From: JAEUKQ01 sp964414755
Lineage (GTDB): Bacteria; Pseudomonadota; Alphaproteobacteria; JAEUKQ01
Length of the DNA: 37,069 nucleotides
Direction of reading: 5' to 3'
Assembly (NCBI GenBank): GCA_964414755.1
Contig: CAYPXH010000011.1
Location: forward strand, 1 to 37,069
Part shown: one piece after another, positions 26,327 through 34,489 of the stretch
How positions within the stretch are numbered: the first letter of the stretch is position 1
How the letters are laid out: each line of letters begins with the position of its first letter
The notes under the pieces: model-generated
What the model was told of the DNA's origin: nothing
The model's input: only the letters and a program-made list of their open reading frames with translations
Databases searched by the model: none
Program-made: the position numbers and the translations under genes

Positions 26327-27448
26327 ATGTCGTCCTTGCATCCTGAATTGCAGCGTACTGCTTTATATCAATTGCATATGGAATTGGGGGCCAAGATGGT
26401 CCCTTTTGCGGGGTACTTAATGCCGGTGCAATATCCGGCTGGCATTATTGCCGAACATCATCATACCAGAAATAAAGCTAGCCTTTTTGACGTATCGCAT
26501 ATGGGGCAAATCAAGATTACTGGAAAACCAGTTGCACAGCTTGCTCGGTTGCTGGGAAAGCTAGTACCAAGTGATATTTCAGCTCTTCAGGTTGGGCGCC
26601 AACGTTACACTGTTTTCACGAATAAGCAGGGTGGTATTGAAGATGATTTGATCGTTGCTAATCTTGGCGATAGCCTATATTTGGTGGTTAATGCTGCTAA
26701 CAAGCATGCAGATTACGAAATGTTGCAAAAAAAATTAGGTGCAGATTGCCAGGTTACCATGCTTCAGAATATGTCGTTACTTGCGGTACAAGGACCAATT
26801 GCCGCCGATATTTTACAAAGATTAGGTGCGGATCTTCGGCGTCTGCCTTTTATGGGTTGTCAACACGTGGAATTAGCTTCTATACCATGTTTTATTGCGC
26901 GATCTGGATATACCGGCGAGGATGGTTTTGAAATAGCAGTCGCCAATAAAAGTGCCTTAACCTTGGCAAAATTATTATTGAATTTTGAACATGTAAAACC
27001 CGCAGGATTGGGGGCTCGGGATACATTAAGGTTAGAGGCTGGTCTTTGTTTGCATGGACAGGACATTACAAGCTTGACAACGCCTGTTCAAGCGGGTCTT
27101 GAGTGGGTTATATCCAAGAACAGACGTCAAACTCAAAGTTTTCAAGGGTCTTTAGTGATATTAGAACAATTAACCAAGGGAACGCCAGATAAATTGGTAG
27201 GACTTAGGTTAAGCGGCCGGTTGCCGGCACGTCAAGGAAGCCCTGTTTTGGATCAACAAGGACAAATAATCGGTACGGTTACCAGTGGTACTTTTTCGCC
27301 TACCCTAGAACAGCCTATTGCTTTTGGTTATGTTAATCAGGCTTTTTCAAAATCTGGTCAGGAAGTAATCGTTCAGGTACGTGATCAAAAAATTACGGCA
27401 ATTGTAACCAAGCTTCCCTTTGTATCTCATCGTTATTATCGCATCTAA
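26327..27448 (+). CDS. gcvT: Glycine cleavage system T protein (aminomethyltransferase)
   Basis: Transfers the aminomethyl carbon from the H protein to tetrahydrofolate, releasing ammonia. Recognised by MVPFAGYLMPVQYPAGI, ASLFDVSHMGQIKI, DDLIVANLG, SGYTGEDGFEIAV, and LGARDTLRLEAGLCLHGQD. 373 residues, the usual length. ATG 26327 follows AAAGGA (26313-26318). An upstream in-frame GTG (26246) lies inside the second riboswitch aptamer and is not a credible start. First gene of gcvT-H-PA-PB; the L protein is not in the window. Confidence 0.95.
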   Translation: MSSLHPELQRTALYQLHMELGAKMVPFAGYLMPVQYPAGIIAEHHHTRNKASLFDVSHMGQIKITGKPVAQLARLLGKLVPSDISALQVGRQRYTVFTNKQGGIEDDLIVANLGDSLYLVVNAANKHADYEMLQKKLGADCQVTMLQNMSLLAVQGPIAADILQRLGADLRRLPFMGCQHVELASIPCFIARSGYTGEDGFEIAVANKSALTLAKLLLNFEHVKPAGLGARDTLRLEAGLCLHGQDITSLTTPVQAGLEWVISKNRRQTQSFQGSLVILEQLTKGTPDKLVGLRLSGRLPARQGSPVLDQQGQIIGTVTSGTFSPTLEQPIAFGYVNQAFSKSGQEVIVQVRDQKITAIVTKLPFVSHRYYRI

Positions 27449-27475
27449 GGTTATACCAGAAAGGAACATTACAAA

Positions 27476-27856
27476 ATGGCAAAAAAAACTTATTATACCA
27501 TAGAGCATGAGTGGATTGAAGTAGAACAAAATATTGGTACGGTCGGTATTACAGACTATGCCCAAAAGCAATTGGGTGATGTGGTTTTTGTTGAATTACC
27601 ATCCCTTGGCAAAAAAGTTATTCAGGGCAAGGATATGGCCGTTGTTGAATCGGTTAAGGCAGCAAGCGAAGTTTATGCACCAGTAACAGGTGAAGTAACT
27701 GCAATTAACCAAGACCTTAGCAAGCAACCAGATCAGGTTAATAAAGATCCAACAGGGAAGGGGTGGTTTGTTAAATTGCGTCTTAGTAACCCAACCGAAC
27801 TTTCCAAGTTGATGGATTTAGCTGCATATCAAAAATTTATTAAAGGTCTTTCCTAA
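27476..27856 (+). CDS. gcvH: Glycine cleavage system H protein
   Basis: Lipoyl carrier that shuttles the aminomethyl group between P, T and L proteins. The lipoylation site is K61 in VVESVKAASEVYAPV. HEWIEVEQNIGTVGITDYAQ and LGDVVFVELP are family hallmarks. 126 residues. GAAAGGAA lies about 9-14 bases upstream. The stop overlaps the gcvPA start by one base (TAATG). Confidence 0.96.
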   Translation: MAKKTYYTIEHEWIEVEQNIGTVGITDYAQKQLGDVVFVELPSLGKKVIQGKDMAVVESVKAASEVYAPVTGEVTAINQDLSKQPDQVNKDPTGKGWFVKLRLSNPTELSKLMDLAAYQKFIKGLS

Positions 27857-29214
27857 TGCGTTATTTGCCTCTTTCTGAAAATGATCGCCAAAAAATGTTA
27901 GCGCGTATAGGCGTTAACTCAGTTGATGATTTATTTAGCCATATTCCAGCTGATTTGCGCTTAAAAAAGCCGCTTGATTTACCCAAACATAAAGGGGAGA
28001 TAGATGTTCAACGACATATGGAAAATCTTGCCAACCAAAATATTGGTGCTGGCAAGGCGTTAATGTTTTTAGGCGGCGGGGCATATTACCATAATATTCC
28101 CGCGGCAGTTGATTATATCATTCAACGCGGTGAATTTTTAACTTCGTATACTCCATACCAACCCGAACTTGCCCAGGGTACGTTACAATATCTGTTTGAA
28201 TTTCAAACCCAGGTGGCAATGATTACCGGTATGGAAGTTGCTAATTCATCGATGTATGATGGGTCAACAGCTACGGTTGAAGCCGTGATGATGGCGTGCC
28301 GTATAACTAAGCGTCAAGAAGTGATTGTTTCTGCCAATTTGCACCCACATTACGCCGAGGTTATTGATACACACGCACAATTTACTGGTTTTAGAATAAG
28401 ACAAATCGAAGGAGCTGTTTTAGGTCGAAAAAGCGAAAAACTAGCCCGTTATGTTGATGATCAGGTTTCATGCGTTGTTGTACAAACACCTGATTTCTTC
28501 GGTAATATTAATGATTTTACGGAATTGGCCGAGCTATGTCATAAGAAAGGTGCTTTGCTCATTGTTGTTGTGACAGAGATTATTTCCTTGGGATTACTTA
28601 AATCACCTGGTGAAATGGGTGCTGATATTGTTGTAGGTGAAGGTCAATCACTTGGTAACCCATTATCGTTTGGTGGTCCATATGTTGGACTATTTACCAC
28701 ACGTGAAAAATATATTCGTCAAATGCCAGGTCGTTTAGTAGGACAAACTGTCGATGCTGATGGTTGCCGCAGCTGGGTATTAACATTATCAACCCGCGAA
28801 CAGCATATCCGGCGTGAGAAGGCGACCAGTAGTATCTGTACAAATTCAGGCCTGTGTGCACTGGCTTTTACAGTTCATCTGTCGTTATTGGGTGAAGATG
28901 GCTTTCGTAAATTAGCGCGCCTTAACCATGCGCGTGCTAGTTACTTAGCTAAAAAACTAGCGGGTATTCGGCCATTACATCTATTAAACGAAACATTTTT
29001 TAATGAATTTACGATTACATTACCAAAATCTGCTTATGATGCTGTCGAACATATGGCCAGGTTAGGTATCTTGGGTGGGGTGCCTATAAACCGTTTTTAT
29101 AATAGGCAAGATACAGAATTTGCGCGCAGTCTTTTAGTTTGCGCGACTGAAATGAATTCGGAAGAAGACATCGATATGTTTGTTAAAGCAATGCGGGAGC
29201 ATGTTTATGAATAA
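27856..29214 (+). CDS. gcvPA: Glycine dehydrogenase (decarboxylating) subunit 1
   Basis: N-terminal half of the split P protein; with GcvPB it forms the PLP enzyme that decarboxylates glycine. MRYLPLSENDRQKML at the start, FLGGGAYYHNIPAAVD, SYTPYQPELAQGTLQ, YEF/QTQVAMITGMEVANSSMYDG-type block, VGEGQSLGNPLSFGGP and STREQHIRREKATSSICTNSGL are all conserved. 452 residues. The start overlaps the gcvH stop by one base. The gcvPB start overlaps its own 3' end. Confidence 0.95.
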   Translation: MRYLPLSENDRQKMLARIGVNSVDDLFSHIPADLRLKKPLDLPKHKGEIDVQRHMENLANQNIGAGKALMFLGGGAYYHNIPAAVDYIIQRGEFLTSYTPYQPELAQGTLQYLFEFQTQVAMITGMEVANSSMYDGSTATVEAVMMACRITKRQEVIVSANLHPHYAEVIDTHAQFTGFRIRQIEGAVLGRKSEKLARYVDDQVSCVVVQTPDFFGNINDFTELAELCHKKGALLIVVVTEIISLGLLKSPGEMGADIVVGEGQSLGNPLSFGGPYVGLFTTREKYIRQMPGRLVGQTVDADGCRSWVLTLSTREQHIRREKATSSICTNSGLCALAFTVHLSLLGEDGFRKLARLNHARASYLAKKLAGIRPLHLLNETFFNEFTITLPKSAYDAVEHMARLGILGGVPINRFYNRQDTEFARSLLVCATEMNSEEDIDMFVKAMREHVYE

Positions 29215-30730
29215 CCACCAAAGCGGCGATATTAAAAAAACCATCAGCGGTAACCGTGGATTGAAGATCGAAGAACCACTTATTTTTGAACAAGATAATC
29301 CGGGAATAAGCGGTGTGGATATACCAGATGTTAAAATCGAAACAAATCGCCTTGGCGGGTTAGTCAGCGATCGGAAAATTGGGTTGCCAGGGTTATCCGA
29401 ATCACAAATCGTGCGCCACTATACACGACTAAGCCAAAAAAATTATGCCATTGATGCCGGTATTTTTCCGCTTGGTTCATGCACCATGAAGCATAACCCA
29501 AGGCTAAATGAGAAAATGGCACGGTTACCTGGGTTGGTTGATCTTCATCCGCTTCAGCCGATTTCAACAATTCAAGGGGCACTTGCCATTATACGGCAAC
29601 TATCTGATTGGTTGCAACAGCTAACCGGCATGGCTGCGGTTGCTATGTCGCCTGCAGCGGGTGCGCATGGTGAACTTTGTGGAATGATGTCTATTCAGGC
29701 CGCTTTACGCGATCGGAATGAAAAAAGAAACCGCGTTCTGGTGCCCGAGTCGGCTCATGGAACAAATCCTGCTACGGCTTCTGCATGTGGGTTTCAGGTT
29801 GATTCAGTGCCGGCGACTGCAAAAGGCATTATGGATATTGATATTTTCAGATCTAAATTGGGTCCTGATGTTGCGGCAATCATGATTACCAACCCAAACA
29901 CATGTGGTTTATTTGAGACAGATATTGTTCAGATAGCCAAAGATATCCATGAAGCAGGTGGGTATTTATATTGTGATGGAGCTAATTTCAATGCAATAGT
30001 TGGGCGTGTTAGACCAGGAGATCTTGGCATTGATTGTATGCATATCAATTTACACAAAACATTTTCAACACCACATGGTGGTGGTGGGCCTGGGAGCGGG
30101 CCTGTTGTCCTAGCCGATTCATTAGCCCATTATGCACCCTTGCCACTTTTAAGTATACGGTCTGGACAGTTCCAGCTTATTGAAAGAGGGGCTAAGACAA
30201 AATCTTTTGGACGATTAAAAGCTTTTCACGGCCAGATGGGTATGTTTATTCGTGCTTTAACCTATATTCTTAGCCATGGTGCGGACGGCTTATGGCAGGT
30301 GTCGGGCGATGCGGTGCTTAATGCCAATTACATTAGGGCATCCTTGGAACAAGATATGTCTGTTGCCTTTCCGGGGTATTGCATGCACGAAGCCTTATTT
30401 AGCGACCAATTTTTAGCAGATACAGGCGTAACTACGCTTGATTTTGCAAAAGCACTGATTGACGAAGGCTTCCATCCTATGACCGTTTATTTTCCATTGG
30501 TGGTACATGGTGCGATGTTAATAGAACCAACAGAAACAGAAAGTTTAGCCAGCCTTGATCAATTTATTGCCAGTATGAAGGGGCTCGCTGCACAGGCAAA
30601 AACCGGAAATTGGGTTGGTGCCTTTAAGCAAGCCCCTGTTTTTACGCCGCGCCGCAGGTTGGATGAAACATTGGCAGCCCGCCAGCCAATTTTAAAGTGG
30701 AGCCCATCAGATCTTAAGGATAAAAAATAG
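29207..30730 (+). CDS. gcvPB: Glycine dehydrogenase (decarboxylating) subunit 2
   Basis: C-terminal half of the split P protein, carrying the PLP lysine K284 in NLHKTFSTPHGGGGPGSGPV. GIFPLGSCTMKHNPR, AGAHGELCGM, VPESAHGTNPATA and NPNTCGLFE are family blocks. GGGAG (29195-29199) is seven bases before ATG 29207, giving 507 residues beginning MNNHQSGD and an 8-base overlap with gcvPA. The TTG at 29180 and ATG at 29201 are less well placed. The N-terminal ~15 residues before GLKIEEPLIFE are longer than usual. No clear terminator follows. Confidence 0.95.
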   Translation: MNNHQSGDIKKTISGNRGLKIEEPLIFEQDNPGISGVDIPDVKIETNRLGGLVSDRKIGLPGLSESQIVRHYTRLSQKNYAIDAGIFPLGSCTMKHNPRLNEKMARLPGLVDLHPLQPISTIQGALAIIRQLSDWLQQLTGMAAVAMSPAAGAHGELCGMMSIQAALRDRNEKRNRVLVPESAHGTNPATASACGFQVDSVPATAKGIMDIDIFRSKLGPDVAAIMITNPNTCGLFETDIVQIAKDIHEAGGYLYCDGANFNAIVGRVRPGDLGIDCMHINLHKTFSTPHGGGGPGSGPVVLADSLAHYAPLPLLSIRSGQFQLIERGAKTKSFGRLKAFHGQMGMFIRALTYILSHGADGLWQVSGDAVLNANYIRASLEQDMSVAFPGYCMHEALFSDQFLADTGVTTLDFAKALIDEGFHPMTVYFPLVVHGAMLIEPTETESLASLDQFIASMKGLAAQAKTGNWVGAFKQAPVFTPRRRLDETLAARQPILKWSPSDLKDKK

Positions 30731-30805
30731 TATATTTATTGATGGAATTGACTTTTGGGCTGCTTTTAGATTAGGATGCCCCCTGAAGTTTGGTTCTTGA
30801 TAAAC

Positions 30806-30811
30806 AGGAGG
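30806..30811 (+). promoter_or_regulatory. Ribosome site that fixes a TTG start
   Basis: AGGAGG, the strongest Shine-Dalgarno in the window, lies five bases before TTG 30817. The upstream in-frame TTG at 30790 has no such site, and no ATG or GTG is suitably placed. Confidence 0.8.
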
Positions 30812-30816
30812 ACATA

Positions 30817-31524
30817 TTGTTCAAAGCCATTACCCAATCTCTAGCACCAGTTTTTAAGATTCTTTTTGCCTTAGTTGTTGTTTTGGGTGTATCAGCCCAA
30901 GCGCAACAACAGGCTGACATTGCCCGTGAACTTGATAAATTGCCGGTTTTCAAGTTATTGGTTGAAAAACACCCCGAAATTCGCGATCAAATTGTTAAGG
31001 ATGTTACCTTAGTTGCACAAGGTGGTGCCGAGGGTAGCGCAGCACAATTGCGTCTTAACGCCCTTATTCAAAGTTATTTTGGTCGTTATGCCGCAAAATC
31101 AAGTGATGCAAGTATCGTTGACTTTATTAACCAGTTCTTGGCCATGCTGGACCATGTAAAAGTTAAAAATCCGGCTGCATGCCGTGACTTGGCAACAGGT
31201 CAGGGGGCAAGTGCCGCTCAGTCTTTTGAACCAGCGTTAACCGTGAAATTGATGGATTCAATGGCACAAGTTATTCAATCTGCTATAACCACTCCACAAT
31301 CTGCCCCTGATCTTGAGTGGGCGCAGCCACGGTTAATTAAGGTTATGCAAGAACTGTTTGCCAAGAACGATCCCAATTTTACGGTTGATTTCTTCTCTAC
31401 TGAAACGCCACCAGCGAATATATGCTATTCAATTGGTCTGATTTACCGCACAATCCAAGAAACATTACCAAAAGAAGAAGTTGGAAAAGTTTTGCGTGCC
31501 ATGCTTGGTTCCATGGCCGAGTAA
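30817..31524 (+). CDS. Secreted alpha-helical protein, function unknown
   Basis: 235 residues from a TTG start. The signal peptide (MFKAITQSLAPVFKILFALV, then VVLGVSAQA) is cut near QA|QQQ at residue 29. The mature protein looks almost wholly alpha-helical, with alternating charged and hydrophobic stretches (LDKLPVFKLLVEKHPEIRDQ, LRLNALIQSYFGRYAAKSSD). It has two cysteines, C122 (NPAACRDLA) and C203 (ANICYSIG), that may form a disulfide in the periplasm. No recognised domain or lipobox. It follows gcvPB by 86 bases but ends at its own strong terminator, and it starts with a strong ribosome site, so it is probably well expressed. I do not recognise the family. Confidence 0.8.
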   Translation: MFKAITQSLAPVFKILFALVVVLGVSAQAQQQADIARELDKLPVFKLLVEKHPEIRDQIVKDVTLVAQGGAEGSAAQLRLNALIQSYFGRYAAKSSDASIVDFINQFLAMLDHVKVKNPAACRDLATGQGASAAQSFEPALTVKLMDSMAQVIQSAITTPQSAPDLEWAQPRLIKVMQELFAKNDPNFTVDFFSTETPPANICYSIGLIYRTIQETLPKEEVGKVLRAMLGSMAE

Positions 31525-31562
31525 CACCAGCGGCTTTTTTGGTCGTTATTTTTTAGATATTG

Positions 31563-31596
31563 AACAGGCCCTTGTTTGGGCCTGTTTGTTTTTTCT
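31563..31596 (+). terminator. Intrinsic terminator after secreted helical protein
   Basis: AACAGGCCC (31563-31571) pairs perfectly with GGGCCTGTT (31578-31586) around a TTGTTT loop, and a TGTTTTTT tract follows. Strong rho-independent terminator on the plus strand. Confidence 0.92.
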
Positions 31597-31599
31597 GCT

Positions 31600-32087
31600 C
31601 TATGTTTTCGAGTCAGTAGCCATTAAGTAAAAAATCAAATCTAATGGATCACAAATGATATCTTGTTGCTGGAGTGCCGCTTGCAACTGACCCCGAATAA
31701 TGGATTGGTGATGCCAGAAATGGTTTAACCATTGGTTGTTTTCATAGGCAAAAACCCGTCCATCTTGAAATTCTATGGTATTGTTCGTTTGGTACCAGGC
31801 TAAAGCCTGTTTATTTAAAAAATTAATCCAAAAATCATCAAGAATATTAATCGCACTTGCGGTATTGTCGAAATTTGTGTGAAAAATATGCGTCAAGCTG
31901 GCGGGGGGCATTCCTATTTTAGCTAATCTAAACGCCATAAATGATTGGCGGCAATCACGTGATTAATAGTTGCATGAACAGAACCATAGGGTAATTTAAT
32001 ATCTTTGAAATAATCATCACTGCGCATCTTACAAATAGCTTTTAGAATGCGGTCATTTGCCCATTTTTGATAAGGTGCTAAATTCAT
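31600..32087 (-). pseudogene. DinB-like metal-dependent hydrolase, frameshifted
   Basis: Two partial frames together make one DinB/YfiT-type protein. The first (32087-31923, 54 residues) begins MNLAPYQKWANDRILKAICK and ends INHVIAANHLWRLD then a stop. The second, in another frame, opens at 31938 with MAFRLAKIGMPP and contains the downstream DinB signature NHFWHHQSIIRGQLQAALQQ. Joined, they span about 162 residues, the usual DinB length, with the helix-1 Tyr/Trp-Ala-Asn motif, the TINH histidine and the HHxxxRGQ histidine all kept. A one-base indel near 31925-31945 would restore the frame. It is either a recent pseudogene, a sequencing error, or programmed frameshifting. DinB proteins are four-helix-bundle metal enzymes, often thiol-dependent. 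Confidence 0.75.
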
Positions 32088-32177
32088 AAGGTAAATAGCC
32101 TATTTAGATAATACTCTGCAATAAGCAAAAAATATTTAGCAAAAATTATATGTTGTTATTATAAATTAGCAATCGTT

Positions 32178-32207
32178 TTGATACAAACTCTTGTCAAGTA
32201 GTTTAAT
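32178..32207 (+). promoter_or_regulatory. Candidate sigma-70 promoter for bioY
   Basis: TTGATA (32178-32183) and TTTAAT (32202-32207) each match consensus at five of six positions with an 18-base spacer, 76 bases before the bioY start. No BioR- or BirA-type operator could be recognised nearby. Confidence 0.35.
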
Positions 32208-32283
32208 TAAGGATAATTGTAAATTAACTTAAGCTCATGACTTTTGTTTTAAGAATAATTCCTTTCAAGAAAGTTTATTGAAC

Positions 32284-32910
32284 ATGACTGCAACCATAAC
32301 TTCATCAACTTTATCTCAGGTTTTGTGGCCTGTACATCAATCATCAATAAGTATTTCGTATCGTGTGATACGCAATTTAATACTTATTTGCGTTGGATCA
32401 TTGCTTCTGTCTATTTCAGCCAAGATTCAGGTGCCAATGTGGCCTGTTCCGATAACGATGCAGACTTATGTAGTATTAGTTTTAGGGGCTTTTATGGGCC
32501 GAAACTTGGCCTTAGCTACCGTTAGTTTTTATTTGATGCAGGGTATTGTAGGTCTTCCAGTTTTTGCACAAGGGGCGGGGTTCGCTTATGTTTTTGGCCC
32601 AACTGGGGGATATTTATTGGGTTTTGCTGTTTCTGCCTATTTGATGGGTTGGATGGCCGAGCTTGGTTATGATCGCAAAATTATTCCAAGTCTTGCTATT
32701 ATGATGGTAGGGCATATTGTAATTTTTGCTTTTGGTATGGCTTGGCTATTAATATTAAACCCAAACAATTTGCCTTTTGTGGAATCACTGGGTTTTGTTT
32801 ATGAGAAGGGTCTTGCTGTTTTCTCGGTTGCAACAATACTGAAAACATCGCTTGCTGCCTTGACAACTTGCGCTTTGTGGCAGGTTGTGCAGACGAAAAA
32901 ATCTAAGTAA
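32284..32910 (+). CDS. bioY: Biotin transporter BioY
   Basis: S component of the ECF biotin transporter; in many Alphaproteobacteria BioY works with BioMN or alone. Five to six membrane helices. The signature SAKIQVPMWPVPITMQTY lies near residue 45, followed by YLMQGIVGLPVFAQGAG and FGPTGGYLLGF, which form the biotin site. 209 residues. ATG 32284 is chosen over the in-frame TTG at 32278; the ribosome site is weak (AAGAAAG). No bioM/bioN or biotin synthesis gene is in the window, suggesting solitary BioY or partners elsewhere. Confidence 0.93.
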   Translation: MTATITSSTLSQVLWPVHQSSISISYRVIRNLILICVGSLLLSISAKIQVPMWPVPITMQTYVVLVLGAFMGRNLALATVSFYLMQGIVGLPVFAQGAGFAYVFGPTGGYLLGFAVSAYLMGWMAELGYDRKIIPSLAIMMVGHIVIFAFGMAWLLILNPNNLPFVESLGFVYEKGLAVFSVATILKTSLAALTTCALWQVVQTKKSK

Positions 32911-32984
32911 TTATTTTAGTAATATAATTTTAGCTTTTTACCATAGTTGTAGCGGTAATAGAATCAAAACGGATAAATTCATTG

Positions 32985-33401
32985 ATGACTAAAGAATTTC
33001 ACAAGTTTTGGTTACTGATTACCGCTATCGTTGTCGTTTCATTTGGTCCTATATTCTTTTTAGGAACTATCGAAACCTTCTCGGAACCTGCACGTTTAAC
33101 ACTTGATATATTGGCATGGCCATTAGATGGCCAACAAACATATAAAGACACAACATTACGATTTCTATCTGCGCTTACGGGTGGGTTTCTTTTTGGTTGG
33201 GGTGTTATGATTCTTTGCCTTCGCCAATGGGTTTACGACTTAGCCCCAGACCCGATCCGACGCACGGTTGTTACAGGTATTTTTGCTTGGTTTGTTCTGG
33301 ATTCAGCGGGGTCAATTTCTGCTGGCGCCTCTTCTAACGTTGTTTTTAATATTTTTGTCCTTATCGTTGCTATCGGCCCTTTATGGAAGTCTGCTAAATA
33401 A
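32985..33401 (+). CDS. Small polytopic membrane protein, function unknown
   Basis: 138 residues with four hydrophobic segments (about 7-27, 62-82, 94-113, 116-133). Conserved-looking blocks are WPLDGQQTY, TLRFLSALTGGFLFGWGVMI, VYDLAPDPIRRTVVTGI and AWFVLDSAGSISAGASSNV followed by NIFVL. I recall uncharacterised alphaproteobacterial proteins with this WPLDG / DSxGSxxSG pattern, but no function is known to me. ATG 32985 is the likely start; an in-frame TTG lies immediately before it. It is 74 bases after bioY on the same strand and might be co-transcribed. Confidence 0.75.
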   Translation: MTKEFHKFWLLITAIVVVSFGPIFFLGTIETFSEPARLTLDILAWPLDGQQTYKDTTLRFLSALTGGFLFGWGVMILCLRQWVYDLAPDPIRRTVVTGIFAWFVLDSAGSISAGASSNVVFNIFVLIVAIGPLWKSAK

Positions 33402-33505
33402 CTATCATAGCGTTCTGTTTCATCCTTCTGCAGCTGCGGATGGATAATAAATGATTGATGTAACAGGATTGACACAAGCTTACCCTATTTGTTGCATAAA
33501 GCCTT

Positions 33506-34438
33506 TTATAGTTTTGAAAGATTACTTTTAAAACGGCGTTCAAGCCAGTTTTGTCCAATTTCCAGAACAAGTGAAACAACCCAATAAATAATCGCTGCAG
33601 TTATCAGCATTTCTAAATGTTTAAATTCAGCCCGTCCCTGAGTACGTGCAAGAAACATAAGTTCCCAAATACCCATAATCGATACAAGCGAACTATCCTT
33701 CAGCATCGATAAGAACTGATTACCAATGGGTGGTATGGTTAATCGTAAGGCTTGAGGCAAAATAATACGATACAATGTTTGTCCACGTGATAAGCCAAGT
33801 GCAATTGCAGCCTCGCGTTGGCCGCGTGCAACACCTTCAATTCCAGCACGAAAAATTTCTGCCATATAAGCCCCATATCCCATGCTTAGGGCAATAACGC
33901 CCGCCAAACCAGCATCTAAAATAATCCCAATCTGTGGTAATCCCTGGTAAATAAGAAAAACCTGTAATAGCAAAGGTGTTCCACGAAAAAATGAGATATA
34001 AAAAGTTGACAATCCAACCCAAAAACCGTGTGTTGATAGCCGTGCAATTGCAGCAATAAAACCAATAAAACATGCTATAACAATGGATAAAGCTGAAACC
34101 CACAAAGTATTTAGTAAACCAACCTTAAGCAGGTAGGGTAATTTTTCGGCAATAAAACCATATTGTAATGAGAAATAGTCGAAAAAAATTCCCAAAGCCC
34201 CAAGTAATAAAATAAAAGTTAGCCATATTTGCCATTTTTTTGGTATATGATTAAGTGTCAGAATAATTAAAGAAACGATTGCTAAGACAATAAAAGACAA
34301 TAAAAACAGGCCATTTTCCGGAAAAAGTTTAAAACACCAACGGCCAAGAGCAGTTTTAGCAAAAAATCCTAGCGCATAAACCAGCGTTCCAAATAGAAAA
34401 CCAACAAAAACGGGCCATAATAGTCTTGTTTTCGTCAT
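33506..34438 (-). CDS. Amino-acid ABC transporter permease with N-terminal extension
   Basis: Inner-membrane permease of the polar amino-acid (His/Glu/Gln) ABC family. The C-terminal two-thirds is the usual domain: LPYLLKVGLLNTLWVSALSI at the start, SFFRGTPLLLQVFLIYQGLP, then the ATPase-contact (EAA) loop AEIFRAGIEGVARGQREAAI and ALGLS. The first ~95 residues add three extra hydrophobic segments absent from standard ~220-residue permeases, giving 310 residues. No substrate-binding protein or ATPase gene is nearby in the window, so partners must be elsewhere or beyond the edge. Substrate not predictable. It is 51 bases after topA on the same strand. Confidence 0.9.
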   Translation of the reverse strand: MTKTRLLWPVFVGFLFGTLVYALGFFAKTALGRWCFKLFPENGLFLLSFIVLAIVSLIILTLNHIPKKWQIWLTFILLLGALGIFFDYFSLQYGFIAEKLPYLLKVGLLNTLWVSALSIVIACFIGFIAAIARLSTHGFWVGLSTFYISFFRGTPLLLQVFLIYQGLPQIGIILDAGLAGVIALSMGYGAYMAEIFRAGIEGVARGQREAAIALGLSRGQTLYRIILPQALRLTIPPIGNQFLSMLKDSSLVSIMGIWELMFLARTQGRAEFKHLEMLITAAIIYWVVSLVLEIGQNWLERRFKSNLSKL

Positions 34439-34489
34439 AAATGTCCAAAAGGTAAAAATGAGGTTGACATAAAGGGGTATATAAAAGCG

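Noticed and set aside
30771..30953. Minus-strand frame over the start of the secreted helical protein
   Set aside because: Shadow of the signal-peptide region; Cys/Ala-rich low-complexity product with no ribosome site.
33421..33442. CATCC...GGATG hairpin after the small membrane protein as terminator
   Set aside because: Only five base pairs around a 12-base loop, with no T-run on either strand.
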